Source: Phallusia fumigata (lineage: Eukaryota > Chordata > Ascidiacea > Phlebobranchia > Ascidiidae). From it: a stretch of DNA of 28,667 bases. The stretch covers positions 1 through 28,667 of the forward strand of contig QXVZ01019309.1 in the NCBI GenBank assembly GCA_008931825.1, read 5' to 3'. The position numbers and the translations under genes were made by a program. The stretch's first letter is position 1. Every line of letters starts with the position of its first letter. Under the pieces are notes generated by a model. That model was given only the letters and a program-made list of their open reading frames with translations, did not search any database and was not told the origin of the DNA. This document shows, piece by piece, positions 22,201-27,864 of this stretch.

Positions 22201-23647
22201 TCAGGGCGGTAGTTGCCTTACTTGCTTAGGCTTTTTGCTTACAAACGTTTTTGTAAACTTCACATGTAACTATAACGACTGCATGTCTGACATTGTTTAG
22301 ACGTTTAAAGGAAAATCACCCTTGATTACAGGATGTTATAGAAAGCATGCGATGCCTTTTAAAAGTTAAACAAGCAGTCGTTTGTTGTTGTTTTGTTACA
22401 TACAATTTTGTGTGTCATTCTGCCAAAATTAATATAAGACTTGGATTCGATATTCTAGATTTGAAACAACTATTCTAGAATAGCCAGCCATTTTACTTTG
22501 AACATCCCCACATACAACCATAATTTGACAACAGTGGTAGTGGATCAACACAGGATACAAGATGTGAATGATATTCTAAAGAATTTACCAGACAATATAA
22601 GTATGTCAAAACTGGAACTTGGAACAGCATGTACTAAAATTTTTAGTGCAAAATATAAAAAATGTAATACCAAGTATGTAGTAAACTGTACCTTCTTCAT
22701 ATGTGGTAAACTTTGATTGACTTTTAGTGAATGTCTGTAAGGTATTGACAGCATTGGACATGTCACCTGCCTCTTCAAAACTTTTCCAAGATCCTTTTCG
22801 AATCATAAGTTCGCTTGTAAAGCCAACAGGCATAGTTGATGATTTTCCGTTGGTAAACAGGTTTAGCTCAGATGGGTGTGAGTGCGTTTTTGTCAGCGGC
22901 AATTTCATAGAACTATGTTGAGCAAACAACGAACTGTGTGACATGGATGATGATGATGTTCGTTGTGGAAATGCTGAATGTGTACAAGTTTGAGGATATG
23001 TCCCAGTTACTTGTGAGTATCCATGTACCAGAGGGGCTTGCGGAGTAACTGCATGAGTTGGATTGAAAGTGCTGTGGCCCATTACAGTGTTAGGTTGGTG
23101 ATTCTGATGCTGCCATTGTGGATGGGTGTATCCTTGTGCTTGATTTGTTCTCGAAGATGCATCAAACAAAGACATGACATTTTGAATTGTAGCATTATAG
23201 TGAGCATTTGTTTCCGACTCTACTTCAACACTGGGAGATTCTAAAGAAATCCAATCCTCTCTCGTGTCTGTGAGAGAATGTGAAACGGTATTGTCAAATG
23301 ACATTAGGTCTGGAATATCAGACTTTGGTTTTCGAAAGTCTTGTGAGCTTCGCCTGAAGCTTGGTATGTCATTTGAACACAATGGATTTGATATTCCATG
23401 CTCTCTTGATTCTGTAGACATTTAAACATAGAGTAAGTAAGTAATTTACCATGCAGCACCAGTTGAGTATTTGTAAAGTTTAAATTCTGGAATACAAGTA
23501 AAATATTACCAACCAAACATGTTATGCCTACTGCCAACCAAGTTACAATAACACTTTATTTTTTTAAATACCAGTAATCAGTTGATTTCTCTTCATTTTT
23601 TTCAGAGCTTCTTCCTCCATTCTGATCGCTGTTTTTAAATCTGCCAT
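452..23647 (-). CDS. PIK3C2: Class II phosphatidylinositol 3-kinase (PIK3C2), 34 exons, 3' end missing
   Basis: The enzyme phosphorylates phosphatidylinositol or PI(4)P at the 3 position on endosomal and plasma membranes; class II members act in clathrin endocytosis and cilium/endosome traffic. Exons read from the sequence, 5' to 3': 23647-23572, 23411-22692, 21751-21542, 20934-20909, 20517-20469, 20102-20050, 19649-19481, 19033-18944, 18698-18578, 17961-17850, 17071-16995, 16306-16237, 15969-15783, 15318-15182, 14497-14355, 13834-13709, 13462-13322, 13076-12870, 12809-12628, 12156-12018, 11417-11229, 9870-9733, 9290-9143, 8803-8711, 8606-8477, 8235-8099, 3984-3815, 3692-3536, 3464-3355, 3139-2926, 2600-2473, 2048-1931, 1229-1068, 577-452. 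Every junction is GT-AG and every phase agrees, giving 1685 codons without a stop. Domains: RBD about 440-560, C2 about 700-900, helical about 920-1130, kinase about 1170-1440, PX about 1485-1605, C2 from about 1615. The last roughly 60 residues expected of the family are outside the window. Confidence 0.95.
1931..3139 (-). CDS. PIK3C2: PIK3C2 exons 30-32: kinase C-terminal helix and PX domain
   Basis: Residues about 1436-1589 from exons 3139-2926, 2600-2473 and 2048-1931. Exon 30 finishes the kinase with [16 protein letters not shown] (human [11 protein letters not shown]). PX follows: [33 protein letters not shown] with the phosphoinositide-contacting Arg in the RTF motif, the loop [11 protein letters not shown], and [18 protein letters not shown]. 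Human PIK3C2A shows [25 protein letters not shown] and KRKIELNSYLQSLM at the same places. This PX binds PI(4,5)P2 in mammalian PIK3C2A. It ends with [19 protein letters not shown] in exon 33. Confidence 0.95.
3355..8803 (-). CDS. PIK3C2: PIK3C2 exons 24-29: PI3/4-kinase catalytic domain
   Basis: Residues about 1171-1436 from exons 8803-8711, 8606-8477, 8235-8099, 3984-3815, 3692-3536 and 3464-3355. N-lobe: [10 protein letters not shown], then INIMYK whose Lys (residue 1201, last codon of exon 24) matches the ATP-binding, wortmannin-reactive lysine, followed by VGDDLRQD at the start of exon 25. Catalytic loop: CDRHNDN at about 1312-1318. The metal-binding motif reads [12 protein letters not shown], so the usual DFG is DFA (Ala codon GCG at 3858-3856). 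Activation loop: [20 protein letters not shown], class II-like. Exon 29 gives [20 protein letters not shown]. All other signature residues are intact, so the domain is expected to fold; the effect of the Ala is unknown. A 4.1-kb repeat-filled intron splits exons 26 and 27. Confidence 0.95.
4443..4959. repeat. Duplicated intronic unit, copy 1
   Basis: The sequence from about 4443 (ATTAATATGCAGACCC) to 4959 (GTGTTTGTGGAC) reappears at 7378-7845 with many substitutions and small indels. The best conserved part is 4671-4959. It includes a TATAAGGGGA-like segment, and AAGGGG-AA-CCCCTT at 4615-4628 forms a small stem. No coding frame is conserved between the copies in a way that suggests selection. 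Origin unknown; possibly a fragment of a mobile element or a segmental duplication. Confidence 0.7.
6509..7215. mobile_element. hAT-like non-autonomous element, internally duplicated
   Basis: The right end reads GTTTGAGAACCACTG, the classic hAT terminal pattern (CAGTGGTTCTCAAAC inverted), and the left end starts CAGTGAGC. An exact 8-bp target-site duplication GTATAAAC flanks it at 6501-6508 and 7216-7223. The body holds two diverged copies of one sequence of about 330 bp, starting at 6513 (GCAATAATGCGATTG) and 6880 (GCAATAATGAGATTG) in the same orientation. There is no transposase. A single N at 6843 lies at the end of the first copy, so the junction may be an assembly artefact. Confidence 0.8.
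7246..7325. repeat. 80-bp exact direct repeat, copy 1
   Basis: The 80 bases beginning TAAGAACATTTTGG and ending ACGTCACAACACCTC recur without a mismatch at 7881-7960. The copy includes the palindrome TGACGTCA. Confidence 0.9.
7378..7845. repeat. Duplicated intronic unit, copy 2
   Basis: Partner of the unit at 4443-4959, in the same orientation. It runs directly into a 28-nt piece identical to the interior of the hAT-like element (7854-7881 equals 6787-6814) and then into an 80-nt exact copy of 7246-7325. The right-hand copy therefore looks like a duplicated block from which most of the hAT-like element was lost. Confidence 0.7.
7881..7960. repeat. 80-bp exact direct repeat, copy 2
   Basis: Identical to 7246-7325. 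It directly follows a remnant of the hAT-like element interior (7854-7881). Exact identity implies recent duplication or gene conversion, in contrast to the diverged 4443/7378 pair next to it. Confidence 0.9.
8888..9119. mobile_element. Short hAT-like MITE in PIK3C2 intron 23
   Basis: The left end is CAGTGGTTCCCAACC. The right end, inverted, reads CAGTGGATCCTAACC, matching at 13 of 15 positions. Flanking octamers are GCTTTATA (8880-8887) and GCTTATTA (9120-9127), an imperfect 8-bp target-site duplication. It is 232 bp long with no coding capacity. Confidence 0.8.
9143..12156 (-). CDS. PIK3C2: PIK3C2 exons 20-23: helical (PIK accessory) domain
   Basis: Residues about 966-1170 from exons 12156-12018, 11417-11229, 9870-9733 and 9290-9143. 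Markers are [39 protein letters not shown] and [16 protein letters not shown], matching human CLPKILASAPNW, FADQEVRSLAVTWIE, LLPQFVQALKYE and NIQIAHNLYWLLKD. Exon 22 ([11 protein letters not shown]...LKREFEKE) and exon 23 ([19 protein letters not shown]...[20 protein letters not shown]) finish the scaffold and lead into the kinase N-lobe. The domain is structural. Its introns hold hAT-like insertions at 9969-10373 and around 11607-11820, and a dispersed repeat at 10703-10822. Confidence 0.94.
9620..9648. repeat. Perfect 12-bp inverted repeat (hairpin)
   Basis: GACTTTAAATTT at 9620-9631 and AAATTTAAAGTC at 9637-9648 are exact inverse complements separated by five bases (AGCTG). It lies inside PIK3C2 intron 22, and its role is unknown. 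Confidence 0.8.
9969..10373. mobile_element. hAT-like MITE in PIK3C2 intron 21
   Basis: The left end is CAGTGGTTTCCAGCC, followed by GGGGGTCGC runs typical of this kind of hAT terminus. The right end, inverted, reads CGGTGCTTCCCGACC. Flanking octamers are CAATAGAA (9961-9968) and CAATAAAA (10374-10381), 7 of 8 identical. It is 405 bp with no transposase. Confidence 0.8.
10703..10822. repeat. Dispersed repeat, copy 1 (SINE-like candidate)
   Basis: A segment of about 120 bp from AAAAATCTAGTCTG to ATGTGTCAACTT is clearly related, with substitutions and one indel block, to 18162-18295 in another intron of the same gene. Both contain a block of the form ATTGCTTGCTNAAAGTC. GAATTCCAATCCA vaguely resembles a tRNA-type B box, so a tRNA-derived SINE is possible but not shown. 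Confidence 0.6.
11607..11820. mobile_element. Probable decayed hAT-like element in PIK3C2 intron 20
   Basis: CAGGGGTTCTCAAGCGGGGG at 11607 has the form of a hAT terminal repeat. The opposite end is not clear: GCTAAAAAGTTAAAGCAGG near 11798-11815 could be a decayed end, and no matching octamer was found on the right. The right boundary is a guess. Confidence 0.45.
12628..14497 (-). CDS. PIK3C2: PIK3C2 exons 15-19: first C2 domain and start of helical domain
   Basis: Residues about 700-965 from exons 14497-14355, 13834-13709, 13462-13322, 13076-12870 and 12809-12628. The C2 core is recognisable from [55 protein letters not shown] and HGTKVFGMW, which line up with human [41 protein letters not shown] and LGKVSLPLFDF. 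Exon 19 opens the helical (PIK accessory) domain with [10 protein letters not shown]...[13 protein letters not shown], equivalent to LSKEDKAFLWEKRYY in PIK3C2A. This C2 packs against the kinase in the family and need not bind calcium. All four internal junctions keep phase 2 or 1 as needed. Confidence 0.92.
14355..16306 (-). CDS. PIK3C2: PIK3C2 exons 12-15: helical linker between RBD and C2
   Basis: Residues about 568-747 from exons 16306-16237, 15969-15783, 15318-15182 and 14497-14355. Diagnostic text is [20 protein letters not shown] in exon 13, matching human PIK3C2A [20 protein letters not shown], followed by a proline/serine-rich stretch and [20 protein letters not shown] in exon 14 (human INQLTAAIYDLLRLHA). 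Exon 15 starts the first strand of the C2 domain ([17 protein letters not shown]). The exon 13 donor is placed at TCAG|GTGCAG because it restores phase with exon 14; the frame runs open a further 20 codons past it. Spacers 14498-15181, 15319-15782 and 16307-16994 hold no gene that I can see. Confidence 0.88.
16995..19649 (-). CDS. PIK3C2: PIK3C2 exons 7-11: Ras-binding domain
   Basis: Residues about 379-568 from exons 19649-19481, 19033-18944, 18698-18578, 17961-17850 and 17071-16995. Exon 7 carries LRSKYSYKD...NPGHV, equivalent to the conserved LKTKF...NPGY block just before the RBD in human PIK3C2A. Exons 8-10 give the ubiquitin-like [46 protein letters not shown] and [19 protein letters not shown]. 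These align by eye with human VKVSIDIEG, VTFTCD, YVLKVCGQEEVL and HIQNCRKWDTEIRLQLL. The domain is a candidate small-GTPase or regulatory contact. Intron 17962-18577 contains a dispersed repeat (18162-18295). Intron 17072-17849 shows nothing I can name. Confidence 0.9.
18162..18295. repeat. Dispersed repeat, copy 2 (SINE-like candidate)
   Basis: Relative of 10703-10822 in the same orientation, including ATTGCTTGCTGAAAGTC and a shared end at GTCAACTT. It sits in PIK3C2 intron 9. TAATTCAAACCA is at the place of the B-box-like sequence. Confidence 0.6.
20050..21751 (-). CDS. PIK3C2: PIK3C2 exons 3-6: linker with WMDLDPL motif and a 26-nt microexon
   Basis: Residues about 266-378 from exons 21751-21542, 20934-20909, 20517-20469 and 20102-20050. 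Exon 3 contains acidic DDWFDDQL and the motif WMDLDPL (about residues 320-331), which matches WLDLDPL in the N-terminal region of human PIK3C2A, so it is a conserved short linear motif and not random linker. Exon 4 is only 26 nt (EQATETQQ) and exon 5 is 49 nt. For exon 6, the acceptor TTTCTTTCTCAG at 20103-20104 keeps the frame open; the AG further upstream, next to base 20131, would put a stop in the frame supplied by exon 5. Introns here carry no recognised gene; the intron 20935-21541 shows nothing beyond AT-rich sequence. Confidence 0.82.
21828..22510. mobile_element. hAT-like non-autonomous element in PIK3C2 intron 2
   Basis: The left end is TAGGGATGTTCAAAGTA and the right end, inverted, is TGGGGATGTTCAAAGTA (16 of 17 identical). 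An exact 8-bp target-site duplication CATACAAC flanks it at 21820-21827 and 22511-22518. Next to each terminus are related inner repeats (GAATATCGAGTCC on the left; GGATTCGATATTC on the right). The element is 683 bp. It contains a 114-codon open frame on the plus strand (21956-22300) that does not look like a transposase. Confidence 0.88.
22692..23647 (-). CDS. PIK3C2: PIK3C2 exons 1-2: start codon and disordered N-terminal region
   Basis: Residues 1-265. Exon 1 (23647-23572) starts at an ATG in the context AAC-ATG-GCA and encodes [20 protein letters not shown], whose MEEEAL core matches the short N-terminal helix of human PIK3C2A (MEAEAL). Exon 2 (23411-22692, 720 nt) begins after a TCTACAG acceptor and is rich in Ser, His, Gln, Asn and Pro. 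It has no fold that I recognise, as expected for this family's N-terminus, which recruits clathrin. The segment LMSFD at about residues 61-65 fits the clathrin-box consensus (Leu-hydrophobic-X-hydrophobic-Asp/Glu); this function is inferred. Exon 2 ends at GAAG|GTACAG. The open frame continues past that donor, but phase with exon 3 supports splicing there. Confidence 0.9.
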
Positions 23648-24376
23648 GTTTCTATTTGCATTTATAAAGCCTCATACTACAAGCAACGCAGAGAAATCGC
23701 TGTCTAAACAAAAGAGCCAGTTTTATCATTATTTATCACCAGACAGGGTATTTTTTATTTCCAACAGCAAAGTTATGTTGACCAACGAAATGCTTCTCAG
23801 GTTTCAGCGTGTGCCGTGATATCACTTTTCAAGTAAACAAAATAAAAATCTTTGACGAAACAGCTGATTTATATTGCACCAACCGATGTGCAAAAGAAAA
23901 ACTTTCCCGGGGTTTCTTCGTAACACGAGAATTCATACAGACGAAAAGAGAGTGGACACGAGAATTTAATGACATTAACGAGTTCCAGCTCACGTCGAAT
24001 ATTTGGTCGAGTCTGAAAGAACCGATCTGGTATTTTATAAAGAGAATTGTAAGCGGCAAGTGCAAGTAAACTCGTTTTTCCAACTTGTAATCTTTTGGAA
24101 AAAACATAGGCTACACACTTAGCCAACAACGCGGATCGTATTTTGTGAAAAACAAACTGCTAGTGTTTGAATTGGTCGGTTATGAAGCTTGTTGCCAGCT
24201 TTACCCTCCAGGTTCCATTTTGGTATAAGTTACTTTAAAATTGTGCATTGGCTACACAGTTATTTCATAAAACCCTACCTTCCATTGGTTTTATAGCAGC
24301 GTCTTACGTTCAACATTGCACTTTTCAGTTTTATAATGTGCAAATTGCATAATCTCATGAAAATAAAACTGAAACT
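23648..24376. other. Divergent intergenic region between PIK3C2 and the RRM gene
   Basis: The 729-bp gap between two start codons pointing away from each other must hold both promoters unless their first exons are remote. AG acceptor-like sites lie in both leaders: CGTTGCTTGTAG before 23676 on the minus strand (29 nt from the PIK3C2 ATG) and CACTTTTCAG ending at 24328 on the plus strand (48 nt from the RRM ATG). Overlapping 86-92-codon frames at 23809-24129 on both strands match nothing I know and are left unannotated. Confidence 0.55.
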
Positions 24377-25318
24377 ATGTCGAAAGTAAAAGCTCCTCGA
24401 AATTTGTGCCTTGGTCAAACTGACAAATCTGTTACATCAATTTCAACCACATGCTTTGTTCCTCAACCATTGCCACATAAGTCACATTATGTGCAAAATC
24501 GCTTGTTTGTTGGTAGTATACCTGCAACTGTCTCAAAAAGTGAAATCACTCTGCTAATGCGACAGTTCGGGGAAATCACTGAAACAAATCTGATAGATGA
24601 TGGATTTCGAAGATTTGCTTTTGTCACATTTGAACATATTGATTCTGCCGATGCAGTACTGAGTCTTTATCAGAGAGGAAGACCTTTTGTGATTAGAGGA
24701 TGTCCTGTTACCATCAACAGAGCTTACTTCAAACCCAAAAAGGCTGATGGTAGTAAAGGAAAATATCCAAAAGAAGAGCAAGGGGATGCACATCAGGGCT
24801 TGGGAGTTTATTATAATGGAACTGTTTACTTCAATCTTGATTCTTCTACTTACATGCAAAACACCCCAAATTGTTCAAATTGGTTGAACAGCTATGGTAC
24901 TGCCCCAGTTTATTCCTCAGAAGGGTATTGTTATTATGAACCACAAGAAAAGTACTACTATTCTGATGTTGCCAATCAGCAAAATGTGAATTTTAATCAA
25001 ATTGCTCCACTGGGAAATTGTCCAATGATTCAACAAACATACAAAACAGAGTACAACATCAAACAGAATGTTAACATCAGCCAGATGGTAGAAGGTCGGA
25101 TCAACAGGCATCTAGATAACACCCATTCCACAATATTACCAGGCAATGAGCAAACCAACCAAGAAGAGTGGATCACTGTCAGTGATTTGGATAACTCAAA
25201 TGCTGGTAATGGTGTATCAAATGCTCAAGATATGCAATCAGCATGTAATGTTAGGTCAAGTCATCTTGCAGGCTATTGGTGCACTAATGCAAGATGCCTA
25301 TCAAATGTCACAGGATAA
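24377..25318 (+). CDS. Intronless single-RRM protein, Boule/DAZ-like
   Basis: A 313-residue protein in one uninterrupted frame, from ATG at 24377 to TAA. One RNA-recognition motif spans about residues 40-118: RNP2 is LFVGSI (43-48) and RNP1 is RRFAFVTF (78-85). The usual Lys/Arg-Gly at the start of RNP1 is Arg-Arg. The sequence NRLFVGSI...FVTFE...VTINRAYFK parallels NRIFVGGI...GFVTFE...LNIGPAIRK of Boule/DAZL. Downstream, VYYNGTVYF resembles the YHNGVAYF block of Boule. The C-terminal two thirds are rich in Tyr, Asn and Gln (for example EGYCYYEPQEKYYYSD), with no other domain. DAZ-family proteins bind mRNA 3' UTRs and promote translation in germ cells; that role here is inferred. Lack of introns, unlike its neighbours and vertebrate Boule, suggests a retrocopy origin. 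It could also be another RRM family. Confidence 0.8.
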   Translation: MSKVKAPRNLCLGQTDKSVTSISTTCFVPQPLPHKSHYVQNRLFVGSIPATVSKSEITLLMRQFGEITETNLIDDGFRRFAFVTFEHIDSADAVLSLYQRGRPFVIRGCPVTINRAYFKPKKADGSKGKYPKEEQGDAHQGLGVYYNGTVYFNLDSSTYMQNTPNCSNWLNSYGTAPVYSSEGYCYYEPQEKYYYSDVANQQNVNFNQIAPLGNCPMIQQTYKTEYNIKQNVNISQMVEGRINRHLDNTHSTILPGNEQTNQEEWITVSDLDNSNAGNGVSNAQDMQSACNVRSSHLAGYWCTNARCLSNVTG

Positions 25319-26543
25319 ACACTCTATTATCTGCCCATCATGAACTCTATTAGGCTTGTTGTTGTTGTTTTTAGAACCTTTTAAGTAGCTTTGCTTTTAT
25401 CATGCATTTGTACATTTTGCTACTTGTGCACTAACTTGTAAATATTAGGCACAAATCACTCCTGTAATTATGTTTACCACTGTAGTCTTATAAATAGAAT
25501 TGTACATGCCTGTTTTTAATGGTGGCTTGTGTTTTTACTGATTATGTTCTTTTTAAACTTTTCATGGTGGGCTTGTGTAGATATACTGTGTATTTACCTT
25601 CTTTTCACACATAACATAATGCATGTCGCTGCCGTGTTCTTTCTAGTTTTTTTGTCCTTGTAGCTGCTTAATATGTTCCCTTATCATGTAACTTTTGTTG
25701 CTAAATATTTGGCTTTGTTTTGTAGCAAGCAGTTGATTTGTTTGTTTGTTGAGTAATGTCCAATATGGCTTGAATTCTGAGTTGCTAGTTCCAATTTCTT
25801 GATTAAACTTTCGTTCCCTTAAAGTTCTGTTCATTCGTAAAAAGAAAACATGGCCGTTGTTGTGGGGCAAATATCAGATTCCAAAGGTTGGCAACATTTC
25901 AGGTTAGACGCTGCTGCGCATATGAGGTCCTAGTAGTAAAAAGAGAATCGATGCACACACAGAAAAACAGATCCCAAGGATGGCAGTATGGTTGTACATA
26001 CCACGTACCCCAGTGCGAAAGGCGTAGCATCCTTTTTCATGATTTTCGCTGCGTACCGTACTGCCATCCTTGTAGAAAAAGTGTTTTCATCTATCAGTCC
26101 AATTTTTATGAAAATCAGTGTCCGCTGGAGATTTTGTATTTAATTGTGATACTAAACCAACTTGTTGATGCGGTAATGACCAAAATTTATTGGATGGATT
26201 GACTTAATTTCTGACTTGCAGTGTGTTACATATTTTTTTGCTACAGGTTTGTTTGCGACATTCATTTGGACTCGGCAGTCAAGCCCACGTTAGCGCAATT
26301 GCAGTTTTAATAATTTAACAAAGGCGTCGACAAGTGGAGTCAGTGGACGACAATAAAAGTTGACAAACTTGGCGCTCATTTTTATTCATGCGAGAAGCGT
26401 AATTTTACCGCCACTCGTGACGTTATTTGTACGAAAACGTGATATATTTTCAAGATCTTACATTCTTATTTGTAAAGTGGATGGAAGGTTAATTGCCACC
26501 TGTGAATATTGGAAACTGATTACTGTTTAAAATATCAAACCAA
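25319..26543. other. Spacer: 3' region of the RRM gene and LSM7 promoter
   Basis: There is no clear coding frame. The first few hundred bases are T-rich and look like a 3' UTR, but no canonical AATAAA follows closely; ATTAAA occurs at about 25803. An imperfect inverted repeat sits at 25975-26072. Close to LSM7 a CRE-like TGACGTTA occurs at 26418-26425. A 104-codon frame at 25888-26202 overlaps the inverted repeat and is probably chance. Confidence 0.5.
25975..26072. repeat. 17-bp imperfect inverted repeat
   Basis: CAAGGATGGCAGTATGG at 25975-25991 and CCGTACTGCCATCCTTG at 26056-26072 pair at 16 of 17 positions, enclosing 64 bases. A transcript could form a hairpin. No target-site duplication was evident, so whether it is a mobile element or an RNA structure is open. 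Confidence 0.75.
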
Positions 26544-27613
26544 ATGTCGGTACGTATAGCCCTTTACTGTTTTGACGGTAGATTTGTAGCATTTTATTTT
26601 TAACTTTTGCAATTGTCAATAAACATAAGTTTTATCACTATTCAATAGGAAAAAACGTGAACATTTAATAAGGACAGTAAAACTGTAAACCCATACATTT
26701 TTTATTTCTACAAAATAAGTTTCAAAGATTTAAAACTGCCAGTATGAATAATGTGCGAAACGTTTTTTGCAGGACAAAAAGAAAAAAGAAAGCATTTTAG
26801 ACCTCTCAAAATACTTGGATAGACCAATTCGAGTAAAGTTTCATGGTGGTCGTGAAGGTAATAAAAAGAAAAAAATCTAATCCAACCAATATCAATTTGC
26901 AACTTTATCAATATTTCAGCTTCAGGAGTTTTAAAGGGTTATGATCCACTTCTTAATCTGGTATTGGACAGTACAACTGAAACACTTCGAGGTAAATTGA
27001 AAGAGTAATGCTTACACAAAAAATTTTCACAGACCTTACTGGTCTACCTAATAGACACACTTATGCAACTCAAACACCAACAGGATGGTTGTGATGTTTA
27101 AATCAGTGCTTTTCAACCGGGTGTATTGTACACCCCAGGGTGTACCAGAAATTTTAAAGGGTGTACCACTTTGATGGGGTGTAGAAGATACCGCAATACA
27201 ATAAGCCTATGATCAGGTATCACAATAAATAAACAGGTTTATGACCAGACTGACTGGAGTGTACGTAGCTTGTAAGATACTATATTCTATTTGTGACATC
27301 ATAACCAAGTATTTCTCTTGATAATCGTTATTATTTAATAAAGCATTGTGTTTGTATGTTTCTATAAGTTTAGTGCATTGCGAGGACTGGTGTGTACAAG
27401 TTCTTCAGTAAACGTAAACGTGTGTACTGTTCCAAAAATGGTTGACAAGCACTGGTTTAAATGATCAATTTTCCAGATCCTGATGACCCGTACAAGTTAA
27501 GTGAAGATACAAGAGTACTTGGACTTACTGTTTGCCGTGGGACATCTGTTGTATTGATCTGCCCACAAGACGGCATGGAAGAAATTCCAAATCCATTTGT
27601 ACAAAACACTTGA
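26544..27613 (+). CDS. LSM7: U6 snRNA-associated Sm-like protein LSm7
   Basis: Subunit of the heteroheptameric Lsm2-8 ring on the U6 snRNA 3' end (nucleus, splicing) and the Lsm1-7 ring in mRNA decapping and decay (cytoplasm). Exons: 26544-26549, 26773-26857, 26920-26991, 27477-27613; all introns are GT-AG and phases agree (0, 1, 1). The 99-residue product reads DKKKKESILDLSKYLD, RPIRVKFHGGREASGVLKGY, DPLLNLVLD, DTRVLGLTVCRGTSVVLICP and ends in NPFVQNT, nearly colinear with human LSM7 (103 residues). Sm1 motif: IRVKFHGGRE...GVLKGYDPLLNLVL. Sm2: VCRGTSVVLI. The first coding exon holds only ATG TCG. Intron 3 carries a hAT-like insertion (27104-27454). Confidence 0.96.
27104..27454. mobile_element. 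hAT-like MITE in LSM7 intron 3
   Basis: The left end is CAGTGCTTTTCAACC and the right end, inverted, is CAGTGCTTGTCAACC (14 of 15 identical). An exact 8-bp target-site duplication GTTTAAAT flanks it at 27096-27103 and 27455-27462. It is 351 bp and non-coding, and it makes up most of this intron, which would be about 130 bp without it. Confidence 0.9.
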
Positions 27614-27864
27614 AATAGTAAAACAACCAAACTTACCACTTCCAAGCTGGTGGTATGTTTTGATCAAGCCTGGATGCACTGCATCATGATTCATGACAAG
27701 TCATGTCATAGTGGATGTTCACAGACTATTTTACTTTGTTTTGTTCCAAATGTCTGCCTAGGTTCTCATTCTTTTACTCTGCTTATATCACACTTTTGTT
27801 GTAGAATGGATTTATAAATTCTACAAGGAAATGGGCTTTTGTTGCTCAAACAGACTGCCTAGAC
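27614..27864. other. LSM7 3' flank
   Basis: About 250 bp between the LSM7 stop and the next mobile element. It probably contains the 3' UTR. No canonical AATAAA is visible before the element begins. Confidence 0.5.

Noticed and set aside
21956-22300. 114-codon plus-strand frame inside the 683-bp hAT-like element
   Set aside because: It shows no transposase features (no BED finger or hATC-like motif) and fits the element's non-coding size. Probably chance.
22606-23421. 271-codon open frame with its own ATG as a separate protein
   Set aside because: It is PIK3C2 exon 2. The ATG at 23421 lies before the acceptor at 23412-23413, and a better start in exon 1 (MADLKTA...) matches the family N-terminus.
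23809-24129. Overlapping 86-92-codon frames on both strands in the divergent promoter region
   Set aside because: None has a familiar domain and several frames are open at once, as expected by chance. A short exon of an unknown transcript cannot be excluded.
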